Of a stretch of DNA of 64,000 nucleotides, positions 33,003 to 45,099 are shown one piece after another. The notes under the pieces are model-generated. The model saw only the letters and a program-made list of their open reading frames with translations. It was not told where the DNA came from and ran no database searches. Position 1 is the first letter of the stretch. Each line of letters starts with the position of its first letter. A program made the position numbers and the translations under genes. This DNA is from Lineus longissimus (lineage: Eukaryota; Nemertea; Pilidiophora; Heteronemertea; Lineidae). The stretch spans positions 14,072,001-14,136,000 of the forward strand of contig NC_088317.1 of the NCBI RefSeq assembly GCF_910592395.1. The letters are read 5' to 3'.

Positions 33003-33506
33003 TTGATGAAAAGTAACATTTTACATGGCACAACTAGCAAGGATATAGAGAGATCGAAATATTACACGACTCCGCGTAACCAAACCAGAACGGGAGTGAG
33101 AATATTTAAATACAGGACCACGAAACGAAGACTGCGTAGACAATTTCTTAAACAGCGCGAAGATCTCGTTTACATTTTGCAGGACATACTTTACGCGAGT
33201 GCTGATGTGATATCGTGATCGGGATCGAACAGAAATCACTTATATTCTCCGGAGAAATGCCGATCACATTTATTTACTTACCATAAAGAAAAGTCGGGGG
33301 AAAAGCGATTAGTTGCAAAACAATACGCCAGAAGAATTGCTTGGAATGAGACTGATCAAACGTATGTGCTCTGTCGAGGGAGTCCATACATCCTTTGCTT
33401 GTTTCGCAAAGTGGAATTACAAAACTACAGTTACTATATAATCCGTGTATTAGACTTCATCAAGGAACACCGTTTCATTTGCAATCTACGTTGATACTTT
33501 CACAGA
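33003..33506 (+). pseudogene. Possible decayed coding segment, unassigned
   Basis: One plus-strand frame stays open for about 168 codons apart from a TGA at 33216-33218. It reads TTPRNQTRTGVRIFKYRTTK, then KQREDLVYILQDI, then after the stop EKSGEKRLVAKQYARRIAW and YVLCRGSPYILCLF. The text looks protein-like and basic, but I recognise no family. Copy C lacks everything after 33061. It could be a transposon relic or chance. Confidence 0.25.
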
Positions 33507-34380
33507 GCAGAAGAGGTCATAAGACTTCAGATTTTACTACAACACTAACTACTTCTCAGCAAACTTCTTTACTTAATATGCTAAGTGTGGATGGGATGCG
33601 GAGAGACCAAGCCCTGTTCCGTTTAGGACCACCAGGAGTTTACAACCGGAAACTAACTAATCAGTAAAGATATATCGAGATACTTATTTCTAAGAACGGA
33701 AGTTATCCACCTACGCAAGAGGCAGCGATAGGAAAATCGAAGGCATTCTTTACAACTTGCCGCCAAGCCTAGCAACACAATAACCTAGGAATAAGTATAT
33801 CTTTTATTACTATGACAATAATACAGCTTTATACTCTCCACCCAAGCACAACAACAACTAGATCCTGAATCCTTCATTAAACTGACGAATCCAATAAGGC
33901 TCTAACAGCTCGAGCAGAATCAATCATCTCGCGTGGATTCTGGAAGTAAATGCTTTCCTGTTCATTTACAAAACATAAACTTGATCCAGATTTTTATCCA
34001 TTATAGAAATTTGAAACTAAATAAAAAAACAATACAATTATCTTCACAAACTTCATTTCGTCAGCCACAGTATTTGAGAATTGAAGTAGAACCCAAAGCG
34101 GTGGGTCTATACCTAATTCCTGGGTGGAGTTAATTAAAAAATGTAGTAAAAACCCGTTATATGAATTGCGATGACGCAGCCTGCGAACGAGCTTTTATGT
34201 CGAGGTTGGTGTGGGCAACAACACTGTGATATTTTGCCCATAAAACACTTGTACACAATCGCGTACCGTGAACCCGACCACAATGACGTGAAAGAGACGC
34301 GAACAGAAATATCATCTCCCATATTTCCGTATTCCATTTGTATACTCGACATCCAGTCTCCTAATCATCCGTCAATCACA
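33507..34380. other. No gene recognised (copy B only)
   Basis: Part of the segment missing from copy C. Short frames only. Confidence 0.35.
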
Positions 34381-34457
34381 TCAGGATAGTAAACACACCA
34401 CACTGTCCATATGGATATTGGCACTGCATTCCCCTTCATTCTCTCCAAAGCTGTAAC
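34381..34457 (-). CDS. LamG/concanavalin-like last exon, copy B
   Basis: Counterpart of 19706-19785, with acceptor gctatag|GT. It reads YSFGENEGECSANIHMDSV and then diverges after an extra base, ending VCLLS instead of the VAVYYSD-type end in copy A. Probably a damaged copy. Confidence 0.35.
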
Positions 34458-35110
34458 CTATAGCGCTCAGAGGAATCAGGCTTGGCGAGAAGAAGAAGAA
34501 CGCGCAGAGAACGCCCAGAGTCACACTGTCTGTTACTCTAACCCATTTGTAATTTGGTGCTAAAGGGCAGTTTGTTAGGACAAACGGTCGTAGGGTTAAT
34601 GGTGTAAATACCATCGTAGAATCTAATATAACACAGCACAACGAAATGGTTACCAGAATGAAGCCAAAATGTGACATACAAAAATTTATGATGGCGTCCG
34701 ATCAGATACCCCTTAAATATTCAACATAGCAGCGAACAATTTACATAATAAGCGACTTTGAAATATTCCTGAAAAGCTCATACATGTATTGGAAAAAAGA
34801 ACGAAGATTTCAAAAAAGCCGCATGGCACACTCGGCTAGACACCACTTCCTCACTATACGCGACTCAGAGTCTTGCGACATACGAGGTTTCATGATAAAA
34901 GTGTCGCTTTCTCTGATTGGCTGAAGCAAATTGAAGCAATATCATATTCTAGCCATTCGATGTACAATGCCGCAATGAAACTGGCTCATAATAGCTAAAA
35001 AATGACTTCGAAACATCTGTTAAATGACCTCTCACGTCTACTTTAATGCCTACTCTGGCCTGCCTGCATATGACATTTTAGATTAAAATCATAACCGAGC
35101 AAAACATACA

Positions 35111-35313
35111 TTAGCCATCGGGCTGACATTTGCACCAGATATTCATGTTAATCTGAGGTGTGCACACATTTTTTATAATTTTTGTGCCACCATACCTCAG
35201 ACATACAGCTTTGAAGACGGGTAGTTTCTTTCTGAATAACACGATGGCAGTGGGAGCACAGGCGAGGGTATTACCAACAATTTTCCAGAAATCCTTTAGC
35301 AAACGACCCTCTG
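35111..35313 (-). CDS. Possible exon, conserved in both tandem units
   Basis: The minus frame reads GRLLKDFWKIVGNTLACAPT, then VLFRKKLPVFKAVCLRYGG, then WCKCQPDG and a stop. The corresponding frame in copy C (about 51240-51430) stays open, with conservative changes, up to an earlier TAG (cag to tag). An acceptor-like cctagcattacag lies just upstream. Domain unknown; this may be a gene fragment. Confidence 0.3.
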
Positions 35314-36025
35314 GATTTCATTTTCGGCTCTGTAATGCTAGGAAATCATATTTACACTTTTAAAAAATTAACGATTTGTTGTGATGAAAATGAGGACGCT
35401 TATGTGCCAAAGCTTCAGCCGTTCGAAATATGGACGCCGACGTGTCTTGCGTCGGAGTAGGAGTTCGGCTTCAAACGAGCGTTGTAACATAAACGATTTG
35501 CCATTCAGTCACTGCAACAAACTTAGACTGGGGTTTCTGGTCTCAATTTCGCAGTTTGCGCCTTACAACCAGTTGTGGGCATCGACGTCTTACCAAATTT
35601 TATAGATAACAAAACCAGAATCCTTAAGATTGCATGATCATTGGCAAAAAGCAACGGAATGACATTTTGATAGAAAATAGCTTTTAAAAAAACCTCGAAG
35701 AATAGCAAGAAAATGAGCTTGTTAGTTTGGGTCTACTTTTTATGACGCAGTGGTAATTGATTATGTTCATGTGGCCCATTGGACAACAGACGGGACCTTT
35801 CAGCATTTCTAAAAGGTCGTCCGAAGTACGTGTTACTGGATGAACGCAATCATTTCATTGAAATAATCTATAAAGCACACAAGCCTTTATACGAAGAAGT
35901 GTTTTTGACGACCATTTCTAATAGAAAATATCATTCGTGCGTCTAAAAAAGTGTCAGTATAGCGTAGGAGCAGAAAATGATTTCAGTTATTGCGTGTCCT
36001 GTACACTGGTGAGGTATAAAACTGA

Positions 36026-36280
36026 TTAATCTAAATCTCCCCCAGTGAGAGTGGTATGTGACCCAGGCTGATATCCACACGCGTAAGAAACCTCCGGATG
36101 TAGCGGTAGAACCCTTCTCGCAGCTGCAGGTGGATGTAGTTTCCGCGACGGATTTTTAGAATAACGGAGTTGCCCGAAACACGCTATACTGCTGACAGGC
36201 TCCATGATGCGAGACCAGCGAGCCACAGATAATTGAGCATATATTAAATTAATGGTCTGTATTTTACTTGATGTGATCAA
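36026..36280 (-). CDS. Possible exon with C1q-like reading, copy B
   Basis: The 84-codon frame is open here and at 52132-52386. An overlapping frame in the same region reads GNSVILKIRRGNYIHLQLRE, which resembles the NSVVLKL-GD-V-VQL strands near the C terminus of C1q/TNF-like domains. The two readings are mutually exclusive and each is short. Conservation in both units may only reflect recent duplication. Confidence 0.25.
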   Translation of the reverse strand: MITSSKIQTINLIYAQLSVARWSRIMEPVSSIACFGQLRYSKNPSRKLHPPAAARRVLPLHPEVSYACGYQPGSHTTLTGGDLD

Positions 36281-36824
36281 CGGTAGGAAATCTCCAAATA
36301 TCCACAGTCATCTAAATGTACCGAGGATACTGCGTCACGTCGTCTTACCAATTCTCTTTATAATTTGAAATGAAATTGGAGATGTTATTCTGATGGTTAG
36401 CCAGCACATCCCAATGACGAAATGGTCAATTTCAGACCACACACAGGCCCTTCGAGACTCCCTCGCTCTGGATCAAATGATGTCCCTACAAGAGCCCATA
36501 ACACAGGTAGGATCCGATCCGTTTGACGACGTACATGTATAACCTGTGTAGCTAGCTATACGTGGCTGAGGCAATTGAACAATATACGCAGTGTCGTCGA
36601 CGTGTGGTCAGATTTCCGTCAACTCCATGGATTGATACCATAAACGTCACGCACAGAATAACATTATGTCGAAGCCTTTACTACCTGATTTGTTATACCA
36701 TACATTGACAATGAAATTAAGCCGCATCTTTGTTGCTTTCATTTCCAGCAATCAATATCAATCGATGAGTTGTGCAAGCCATTTTTTTTCTAGAATCTCC
36801 CGATGTATTTTATATACAATGTAC

Positions 36825-36952
36825 TGTGTAGACACTATTTAGCCGGTATTGGTGCGTCTGTTTCACAAAGGCCTACTACAAGTAAAATAGGCCTTTTGTG
36901 CAGGCGCCCTTCAGACGGCTAAATAGCGTCTAGTACACAGTATATACACTAT
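36825..36952. mobile_element. MITE with CTATTTAGC arms, copy B
   Basis: Arms including gtgtagacactatttagccg and cggctaaatagcgtctag face each other across about 60 bp. The same element at 53525-53750 in copy C carries about 85 additional bases, which include a second copy of the right arm. Confidence 0.6.
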
Positions 36953-38040
36953 GGTTCATTTTTTGTTGTTTCATGATGTGATGAATATATAGTATAGAAT
37001 TAGTAATGACAATTTTAGGTGTTTTTCATATTATGTTCGCATGTGATAACAGCTTTGCAATTATGAAGCGGCCAAATAAAACAATATCAACTCAGACCAT
37101 CATGACAAAAGGCATGGTCAAAGGAAATACCATTTGACAGCTATAAGCCGCATTTTTATAACGCTGAGCTATTTCTAATCGAATCGGTTATTCAAGAGTG
37201 TTAAAATATTATTTTAAATTTCTCAGAAAATCTGATTTCGAGCTAATTAGAAGTTCTTGAGGAAAGGGTAATTACAACTGACGACTCGATGCTACGCTTA
37301 TGGTTTAGATGGTGAACGTTTCCTCAGGCTTGAACTGTCAGAAACCAGAGGATAATCATTTCCAAAACTGATTAGAATAAGAATCATTATTGATCTACAC
37401 GTCGTTGCTGAAGTGAATCATACCATCGAGGATGGGATTTCAGGTAAGAAGTGGTTTGCGAACAATCATAGATTCTACCATTAGCACTTCTGAATGATTC
37501 TCTGACGGAAAGATTTGCTTGAAAACAAGAACATGTTTGAACTTTTAGATAATTTATTTTCATCTTTTCTTATTGATTAGTCTGGCCTACGAATATTCAA
37601 TGGTGGTCTCGTCTCAATGAACACATGGAACATTTGCCATTTAGGCAACCTCTTGATCAAAATGGGCCAATCAGAGCCGTGGTTTCATTTTACCTACAAT
37701 TCGAGTTCGCATAAAACCGGAATTTGCATTGAACACAAATGATGCAAACTTACCAAATATAAATATGAACTTGAAACATTGCACATGAATATACTGTAGT
37801 TTCATGAAAATAACACCACTTCGGGATATTCAAGGCCCGGCCTCTTCTCTCGAGTCTATTCACCAGAGGTAACCAATGAGTGACTTCGCTGGCCCTTGTG
37901 ATGGCTCAGCCGAGCTGTCACGGTTACGCTAAACCACTTATTACCGCAGCCCTATTGATTCGAAGTGTTGTGGGCCTACTGGTCGATGAGTGCGCATGTG
38001 GAATGACGTAAATGGTAAGGCCACTCGCCGACCGTTTATA

Positions 38041-40121
38041 CAGGTTGTCTCATAAAACTGAAGCACCTTTTAGATTGACCCAAACCCCCCCAAAACAAAA
38101 AAAGTCCTTATTGAAACTCTGAAGAAAAATCTACAAATGCTTTATTAGTAAAGCAAAGTGATATTCAGGCAATGATAGTAGTCACGAAATTCCGAAGAAA
38201 AACGAGGAGCTCATCCTCTGTTTTTCTCCAACCCTCTTTTTTTATTTAGACTCCCTAGGCCTACGTGGGAGAAAACAGAATCGAAGTTTCTTGGATTTGT
38301 GGTTTTCTTGAGGAATTCTAGGGCCTCTTAGGCCTATAAATGAAGCCCCACTGAGGGTACCCACATTGCAGACCTGTGCGACAATGGATGCTGTAGAGCT
38401 GCTGAGAAAACGACGCCGGCGCTACACCGTGACAGAAAAACTTGCCTACCTGAGAGACCAGAAGGAGGCACTGGTGAACGGTACGGTGCGCAGTATGAGA
38501 GAGTTCGCCGCCCACTATAACATCCCCTGGGAGACGTTTAGAAGGTGGAATCTCGAGGACCTCGAGCAGAAGCAAGAAGAAGGGCATGGCCGGAAGAAGA
38601 CGGTGATGGAGCCCCGTGATCCGTTATGGCCACAGGTTGAGGACCAGCTTTACCAATGGCTGCAGCAGATGAGAGAGCATCGCCTCGCAGTCTCCGTTCT
38701 CGACATTCAAGATAAGGCGTTGGTAGTGTGGCAAAGCTAGTGGAATGAGTTAGCCCAAGATGTCAGAGAAGGGATTCAGCATTGTCGCCCTCAGCTATGG
38801 GATTTCAACGCATCCATAGGCTGGGTGGAGTGCTTGATGAAGAGACGCCACGTGTCCCTACGGAAGGTGACCAAGAATACAACGACCGTCCCCGCTGATG
38901 CTGCTGCAAGGATCCAGACCTTCCGAGATGCGGTTACTGGGAGCATCGATCGTCTTGATATACAGATGCGGTTCTTCTTTAACATGGACCAAACCTTTGT
39001 CCTGTTTGATATGAGAACCATGTACACGGCAAACACACCACGGGGGAGAAGGCCATAGACGTCTGATCATCCAGGTCCAATACTAAGTTGGGATGCACCG
39101 TCACCCTCTGCATCGCAGCCTCTGGAGCAAAGTTGCCGGCGCACATCACCTTCCCCAGAAGAGGTTTCGTCCGGGTGTTTGCAGCCCTCCAAGACAACCC
39201 ACCAGCAGATGTAAAGATTACCCTGTCGGAAACTGGTTGGATGAGGGAGGAAACGGCGCACAAGTGGTTAGATGAAGTCCTATCACCCTACATCACCGAC
39301 AACGAGACCGACCAGTTCCTGTTAATCGTCGATCATTATCAGGTCCACCGGACAGAGAATTTCCGGACGAGAGTCCGCGACATGAGAGGCAGCCTAGATT
39401 ACGTACCTGCTGGTTGCACATCCCTCGTACAACCGTTAGACGTTGCAGTCATGAAGTCCTTCAAATGTCACGTACGGCGACAATGGAAATCGAGGAAGAA
39501 GGACCACACGGACGAAAGAGGAGACTGCCCTCACATCGGCCTGAGAGAGACGTGACCAACATCATCAGAGATGCCTGGGATGGTGTTGATGAGGACGTTA
39601 TCGTCAACTGATTTGAAGCATCGTTTCAACCAAGGCCAATGGAAGCTGGACCACATGCTATCTTGGAGGAAGAAGAGGAGACTGCCGTGGATGGACCAGA
39701 GTTCGTGAATGTAGTCGAGGAGGACATTGTGATGGACTTGAATTGACTGTGGGTGTTGTGAATGATTGTGGGTACGATTCTGAAAGCTGGACAATCTAAT
39801 AATGTGTATCTTTAGCTTTGAAAAAAAATTGAATCGGGATTTGCATCGTTCTTTTTTATTCCTTCACTGATCACTTCGGACAAGACTGTACATTTAGAGG
39901 GATGTTCGGTTTTGTCTCCAGATATGTGACGGACAACTTATCATTCTTACCAATTTCGCACTGCAAAGTATCTTTGAAAGCCCGAAGCTGGTAAGGGATG
40001 ATAAGACCCGAAGACATGCTCCATTACCTCCCTGAGCAGTGCCTCACTTTGAAAGGGCAGGTCAGTCCCTAAAACCAGCAGAAGCCAATATGTCAGTTGG
40101 ACTTTTTTCATGGACACCCTG
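38041..40121 (+). mobile_element. Pogo/Tigger-type transposon, inner
   Basis: Ends CAGGTTGTCTCATAAAA and, inverted, CAGGGTGTCCATGAAAA are each next to TA (38039-38040, 40122-40123). The 2.08-kb body contains the pogo-type transposase at 38384-39746, as expected for an autonomous element of this group. The two ends have diverged, which indicates age. Confidence 0.65.
38384..39746 (+). pseudogene. Pogo/Tigger-type DDE transposase, broken
   Basis: The start at 38384 (MDAVELLRKRRRRYTVTEKL) gives an N-terminal helix-turn-helix. The frame meets TAG after codon 119 (38738-38740), continues in frame to another TAG at 39056-39058, then shifts to the 39088-39555 frame and shifts again to end at 39746 (EEDIVMDLN). 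Catalytic blocks are visible: FFFNMDQTFVLFDM with the first aspartate, LLIVDHYQVHRT with the second, and VPAGCTSLVQPLDVAVMKSF with the third. NMD-T and P-GCTS-QPLD are signatures of the pogo (DDE_1) group, which cuts at TA. Two stops and two or more frameshifts make it inactive. Confidence 0.85.
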
Positions 40122-40440
40122 TACACTATCAGCCATTAGCACTGGGACACCCTTTACACTACCAATGACGATTAGTTGAAAATGTTCTGGGACACTCAGT
40201 ACAATGGCCGAAGACCCGATCCCATTATCCCATTTATAGGAGACCTACGAATCGGTTTCAACATCCCAAACAATAAGGATTGGACTCAAAACTGAAGCAT
40301 ATTGGATATGAGGCCTGGACAACCCTCTCTGGAATCCCAGCCAATGATCGGCCTTCTCTACAGCTCTGTTCGCCACCCTATGAGTTAGGGGCGGCGATAC
40401 CATCTGTTAATGAAGTGGTGTTATTTTCATGAAACTACAG

Positions 40441-41244
40441 TATTTATCTTAATGGAGATACACACTCACAATAATACTACCCACAATTCCGAGTTCGCAT
40501 AAAATTTGAAGTTGCACTTGCGACTAGCGCTATCTCGTCAGCCGGGCCGTGATTGGTCAAATGTTAATGCGCGGATGAAATGTGTCACTTGGCTCATGAC
40601 GCGCGGTTTCGCGGGATATTTTCACAATTATTATGCGGCATGCCACGTGCTTTTATTTACATTTTGGACATTTTGAGTTGTTTTATGAATTTTGTATGGA
40701 GAAGTGAATTTTCTGGTCTAAATCTGAAAAATATGCGTTAGCGAGGGTGGGCCAGGGTGGGGGTGGGGGGATCCTGGAAGTGGAGGGAGAGGGCTGGTTG
40801 TGTAATGAGAACTAGCGTAGGGCCCATTATAGATATAGCCAGCCCGGCCAGAGCCCAGGCCGGCCCTACCGCTAGCCTGAAGATTCTTAGGCTACACGGC
40901 CTATGCACAGCCTACGGTTGCAGTCGGTAGGCCTACTGGCTAGCACACATGACAATGCATGATAATTGATATACACGTGTACATATGTATACACAATACA
41001 CATGTACTGTACAGTGCTATACATGTATAGACATATGTGTTGGTGTTAGAGTAAGTAACTCTATCGTCGATTCTAGCACTTTGTTTGTAAAAACGCGCCC
41101 TAAAACACTTTCTCTCAACTTCAGGTCATCACGCCAACTCACCTGAGAATACCCCCAGGCCAAGTTCAAAGGCTTTATAGTGATTGATTTATACTGTCAC
41201 AATCTACTACTACTACTATTACTTGTGGATCCATGACCTAAGAT
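40441..41244. repeat. Left arm of a larger inverted pair, copy B
   Basis: The sequence around 40536-40556 (gtcagccgggccgtgattgg) is inverted at 42159-42179, and similarity extends on both sides. The same arrangement is in copy C (56255 and 57875). The arms enclose the 41245-41683 repeat and a LINE fragment. The rest is non-coding. Confidence 0.55.
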
Positions 41245-41683
41245 GAGACGAGACCACGAATGAATATTCATAGGTTGGAGGGTCGAGGCCTATCAATCAG
41301 ACGAGTGCATGTTTTTAACTCTCAAGTACATATTTGGAGGTATTGAAAAAATATTTGTTGTGGCAAGTCTACAGATATAAAGAAATTATTTGATGAAAAA
41401 ATTAATTTCGAATTTTGCTAATTGGTAATAGGGGGGTGTTTTGAGATTTTGCTGACAGTTGGCTGAAAAGAGTGAAAATATCAATGTCTGTCTAATTTGT
41501 CGATTATCAAACAAATTCCGTGGTCAACTACCAGTTTATTTGTCACCATTTACATGCCCGACTGTCCGGATTATCATATCAAAGTTTCAGATTCACAACC
41601 CCACGCAGTATTTGATGCGTCGCGGTCAAACATTGATAATTTAACTGCTAAAAGGCTTAAAAAATCAATTGTGGTCTTGTCTC
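41245..41683. mobile_element. GAGACAAGACCAC-end MITE, copy 1
   Basis: About 440 bp, with ends gagac(g)agaccac and ggtcttgtctc. Five copies of the family lie in the window: here, 49256-49698, 54454-55042, 55583-56025 and 56962-57398. The target duplication is not clear for this copy. It is present at the same place in copy C, so it predates the tandem duplication. Confidence 0.7.
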
Positions 41684-42062
41684 CCCAAGTAGATCTGTTA
41701 TCGGCCTTCCGGATAAGCTGAGGTGTTGTGAGGCCGGTCCACTCTTTGATGTTGTCTATCCACGTTTTCCTTCCGACAGTGCCTTGCAAGCGAGTGATGT
41801 CGGCATACATGTCCAAACCAGTTGATCGCCGTCTTTTTACGGTGGTCAGGAGTGTTTCGTGCGTTCTACATGTTGTCTCCACCTCTTGTCGAACTGACAC
41901 ATTGCTACTTCGTTGTAGGTATGAGATCCCAAGTAGTGTCCGCAGGCACTTTATCTCAAACCCTTGGATGCGGCGCTCTGTCTCGGCGTTTGTCGTCCAG
42001 CTTCCACTGAGGTAGAGGAAGATGGAGATGGCGAGGGACCTGTAGAGTTTGACCTGTCCCAA
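41684..42062 (-). pseudogene. LINE reverse-transcriptase C-terminal fragment, copy B
   Basis: The minus frame reads LYRSLAISIFLYLSGSWTTN, then ERRIQGFEIKCLRTLLGISY, then WIDNIKEWTG. This matches the C-terminal region of non-LTR reverse transcriptases of the common invertebrate type (L-SWTL, ERRI-AFE-KCLR-LL). The catalytic core and the 3' tail are missing. A counterpart with similar limits is at 57399-57778. Confidence 0.75.
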
Positions 42063-42810
42063 TCAATAGACGTAAAAGAATGGCCGATCGAAACTCCCGC
42101 GAAAAAACTGTAATTAGCCATGTGCTCTATGTTTACAAATTGACGTCATCCATATTGACCAATCACGGCCCGGCTGACGAGCTGGCGCTGGTGGAAGTTG
42201 CATCGAACGAAAAATATGCAAACTTCCAAACATAAATATGTTTATCCAATGTAAATATAAACATACAAAATACAAATATCTTTAGTGTAGAATTTTTGCA
42301 ACGGATATTATGCCATACCCCATCTTGACCTTTCTAATACCGCCAAAGACGAAAATAGACTTTCTTGGAGGTAAACCGGTCTAAAGACAGCTCCTGCTGC
42401 ATGTACGAATGAACCGTGATCTATCGTACAATCCACTTGGTCGAAGCTCTCTCTGATAGCAAATTATTTCCCCGGATCTGGTTTACCATATTGGAGCTTC
42501 AAATTCACGCAATGTTGATGTCCTCAGCAGCACTCAAGCGGGAACTGAAGTGGAAGTGAGCACGTGAACACATGGTGGGTTAAAGGATGACCACTCTTAA
42601 TGCCCGGAGTGATCTTTTGGATGTACAAACAACTTTCATCAATGATGGACACTTTATGTGCTGCTCGCAGGCCCTGTGCTGATGACACGAGTGAAAAGCG
42701 CATTTTCATGGCGGAAACTTTGTTGGCGCCAATAAACCAATTTGACCGTGTAAGTCAATTTTTTTGCTGTTCTGAGCTGGATTATACATGAATGTGAGGA
42801 ATCAAACAAA
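42063..42810. repeat. Right arm of inverted pair and end of copy B
   Basis: Contains the inverse of the 40536 region, then sequence shared with 57779-58545. No gene recognised. Confidence 0.45.
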
Positions 42811-43389
42811 ACTTCGCTTGCTTTTGGTTAATATTTATTAAGTGTTACTTATTCGTTTGGCGTCCTTTGAAAGAATTTTTTCAACTATAATCTAAACGTA
42901 AATGCCATGTCCGCATCGTTTGAGGCTGTGAAGGGCGAACTGCTGGTCTGATTTCTTTTAACTTATCTTTGGCTTCTTTCTGCCTTCCCAATAAGTGGCA
43001 AAATGTCTTTAGGGGAATATTGGCACAAACTTTATCTGGCAGGTCTTATTGCGTGAAGTTTGCTTGTTTGTAATGGGGAGTGAGAACGGTACATGTGGAG
43101 CAAGGATTAGCTATGAACATGGGTTTATTGAATCAGAAACGGTCTTAGATCGATGAAAGGATAAAGATTGGTTTACCCGCGGCTATGCACCTCATTTCTT
43201 TCAGTCCTTCACGTGCCTGTTCTCTACGGGTGGCTCTTGGACAGCCTCTGCCTGGTGACGAAATCAAGCTCAGGCTGCAGCCAGGACGAGTCTGGGTTAT
43301 GCCACATCTACGACAATATGACACCACCAAAACAGTCTACATGGTGTGACCTTTGTCCACTAATGCTGTACTGGTATCTCTCGAGGAAT
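42811..43389. other. Unique spacer between copies B and C
   Basis: Not shared with the other copies. Short frames only. Confidence 0.4.
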
Positions 43390-43984
43390 ATGGTCTTCGC
43401 TTGTGATTAAACCGATAAAGAAGGTGAGGAGCCCCGAGATGCATAAGTTATTTGAAAAGAAAATGACATGCAAGATGATGGAGAAGTCTTGAAACCAGAA
43501 ACTTCAAAACCAATTGGTATTATTGCCGTTTAATTCTGGTAATAACATGGTTTAAAACATGCTGAGCTCAGACGTCCTTTTTTCAAAGCTAAAAGAGAGG
43601 ATATTCCAAACCTTTTATTATGTATACATGTATGTTCGGATGCCATTTGACGTGTTGATCTAGATATTGTGTACGTATATATGTTCTTTTTTCAAAGGTG
43701 CAACTGCTTTAAAAGTAGAGTTTGTACTCACAGGTCCTATAACCCAGCAACAATGGGCTGTAAATAAGCTGTAGTCATGGTGGTCGAATGTTCTTTTAAC
43801 ACGGACACTCCATGTATATCTCGCCAGCTATCTGTTTCTGTTGCAACTAATCACTGTAGGACACTGCATGACAAACTAAAACTGGTTCGAAACGTTGATC
43901 ATATTACAATACAATAAGACAACCGAACTGAGATTGGCATTGACTGATTCTGACGGAAAAAAAACATTTTGATCAAATCACACT
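43390..43984. repeat. Left flank of copy C shared with copy A
   Basis: 43390-43500 matches 5330-5445, and 43794-43984 matches 5447-5634. Between them copy C has about 290 bp (43501-43793) not present in copy A. Copy B lacks this flank. Confidence 0.65.
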
Positions 43985-44088
43985 TAAATATCGTATCAAA
44001 ATTGACCATGAAAACCAAAACACCGCAGAATACCTAGAAATGGCGATATCTCGGTAACGGAGAGTGCTGACGAGGTACCGGCGCTTAC

Positions 44089-45099
44089 TTAATAAAACAC
44101 TTCCCTGTATCTGAATATTTTTGCTGTCTTCAGAGTTAGATCATTTTGGCCACTTTTATTTGATAAATCAAAGAATACTATATTCCTATTCTCTTCCATA
44201 CCTAACACATTGGCTGGAGTTAGTGTGTCGCATCGAAAGTGTCGAATTGGTTTCACTTCTATTAGTTTTCGCTTGTTTATGAATTTATGAATACAACCAT
44301 TTGACTCGTGAAAGTCCTCATTTACCCCGATCAAATTATTCTTTTGAAAAAATAGAGCGACACTTATTGTTTTCAATTGGCTAATCAAAGGGATCACATT
44401 CTTCACATGCGGAATAATCGTGCTCACTTCCGGCGTGTACCCATTAGCCGCCCGAAAAAGACAAATCTTAATTTTACATGCAAAATACCCATTGAAGCTG
44501 CTCATCATAACAATATCTTTATCCATTACAAACCACATACAAAATGATTGCATCTTCCGCGTGCGTCTTGTTCCATTCCTCATCACAATTGGATTCCTAA
44601 AGTTCATTCGAATTCTTTTCCGAGGCAAAAAATGAACATCATAAATCGTGCCTGAATACTGTAGAGTCTGTAGATTCAAGCAATAAATAACTGATTTTCT
44701 TCCTCCATCGTCGGTCATAATGCGCAGTGCTTTCCTGTCAGCAATACGATGGCATTTATCACTGGTAGGAATTTTTATTTTTCCAACAACACGGCCCCTC
44801 ACAAAGTCATACAGCCAAAAACCTTTCTTTCGTATTACTGGTATAAAATTCTTGATAAATGTTGTTTGCCAGACAAAATTTGTCCGTTTTGAAGTTGAAT
44901 GATGAGCCTTTATGAACGCATCTTTATTTTCACGATACCTATACACAATAACCCGTGTTTTTTTAAAGGAAAATACAATAACAAGGATATACCTCTGGAG
45001 ACTATTGTATTTGCAGTAGTACTCATATTTTCCCTTTAAAATGAAATTCGGTATCACATGCAATTCCCTGTCGAACGTGTAGTTGACGAAACGTTTATG
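44089..45099 (-). CDS. Terminal exon of an unrecognised protein family, copy C
   Basis: Third copy of the exon at 5738-6748. It is again open over its whole length, with the same acceptor (tctattttag before 45099) and the same stop position. Residue changes such as SFCMWFVMD for SFGIWFVMD are scattered. Three undamaged copies of about 1 kb in otherwise heavily inserted and deleted DNA are the best evidence that the exon is or was recently under selection. Confidence 0.6.
   Translation of the reverse strand, partial: HKRFVNYTFDRELHVIPNFILKGKYEYYCKYNSLQRYILVIVFSFKKTRVIVYRYRENKDAFIKAHHSTSKRTNFVWQTTFIKNFIPVIRKKGFWLYDFVRGRVVGKIKIPTSDKCHRIADRKALRIMTDDGGRKSVIYCLNLQTLQYSGTIYDVHFLPRKRIRMNFRNPIVMRNGTRRTRKMQSFCMWFVMDKDIVMMSSFNGYFACKIKICLFRAANGYTPEVSTIIPHVKNVIPLISQLKTISVALFFQKNNLIGVNEDFHESNGCIHKFINKRKLIEVKPIRHFRCDTLTPANVLGMEENRNIVFFDLSNKSGQNDLTLKTAKIFRYREVFY

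Larger units (their letters stand above)
37794..40440. mobile_element. 29-bp-TIR transposon containing a nested pogo element
   Basis: Perfect 29-bp inverted ends (CTGTAGTTTCATGAAAATAA...) are flanked by TA at 37792-37793 and 40441-40442. Copy C has the empty site at about 56171 (gaatatacttatctt). A second pair of ends lies inside at 38041 and 40121. The outer element without its cargo would be about 566 bp, so I read this as a MITE with a nested transposon. A single composite element is the alternative. Confidence 0.85.
28660..42810. repeat. Copy B: first unit of the tandem duplication
   Basis: Aligns in order with copy C (43985-58545). Compared with C it lacks the repeat-ORF region (joined at ccgccact|cttt, 30576) and has an extra 0.96-kb element at 30792-31754. 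It keeps 33062-34662, which C has lost, and carries the pogo-type transposon at 37794-40440. It lacks the four insertions private to C. Confidence 0.8.
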
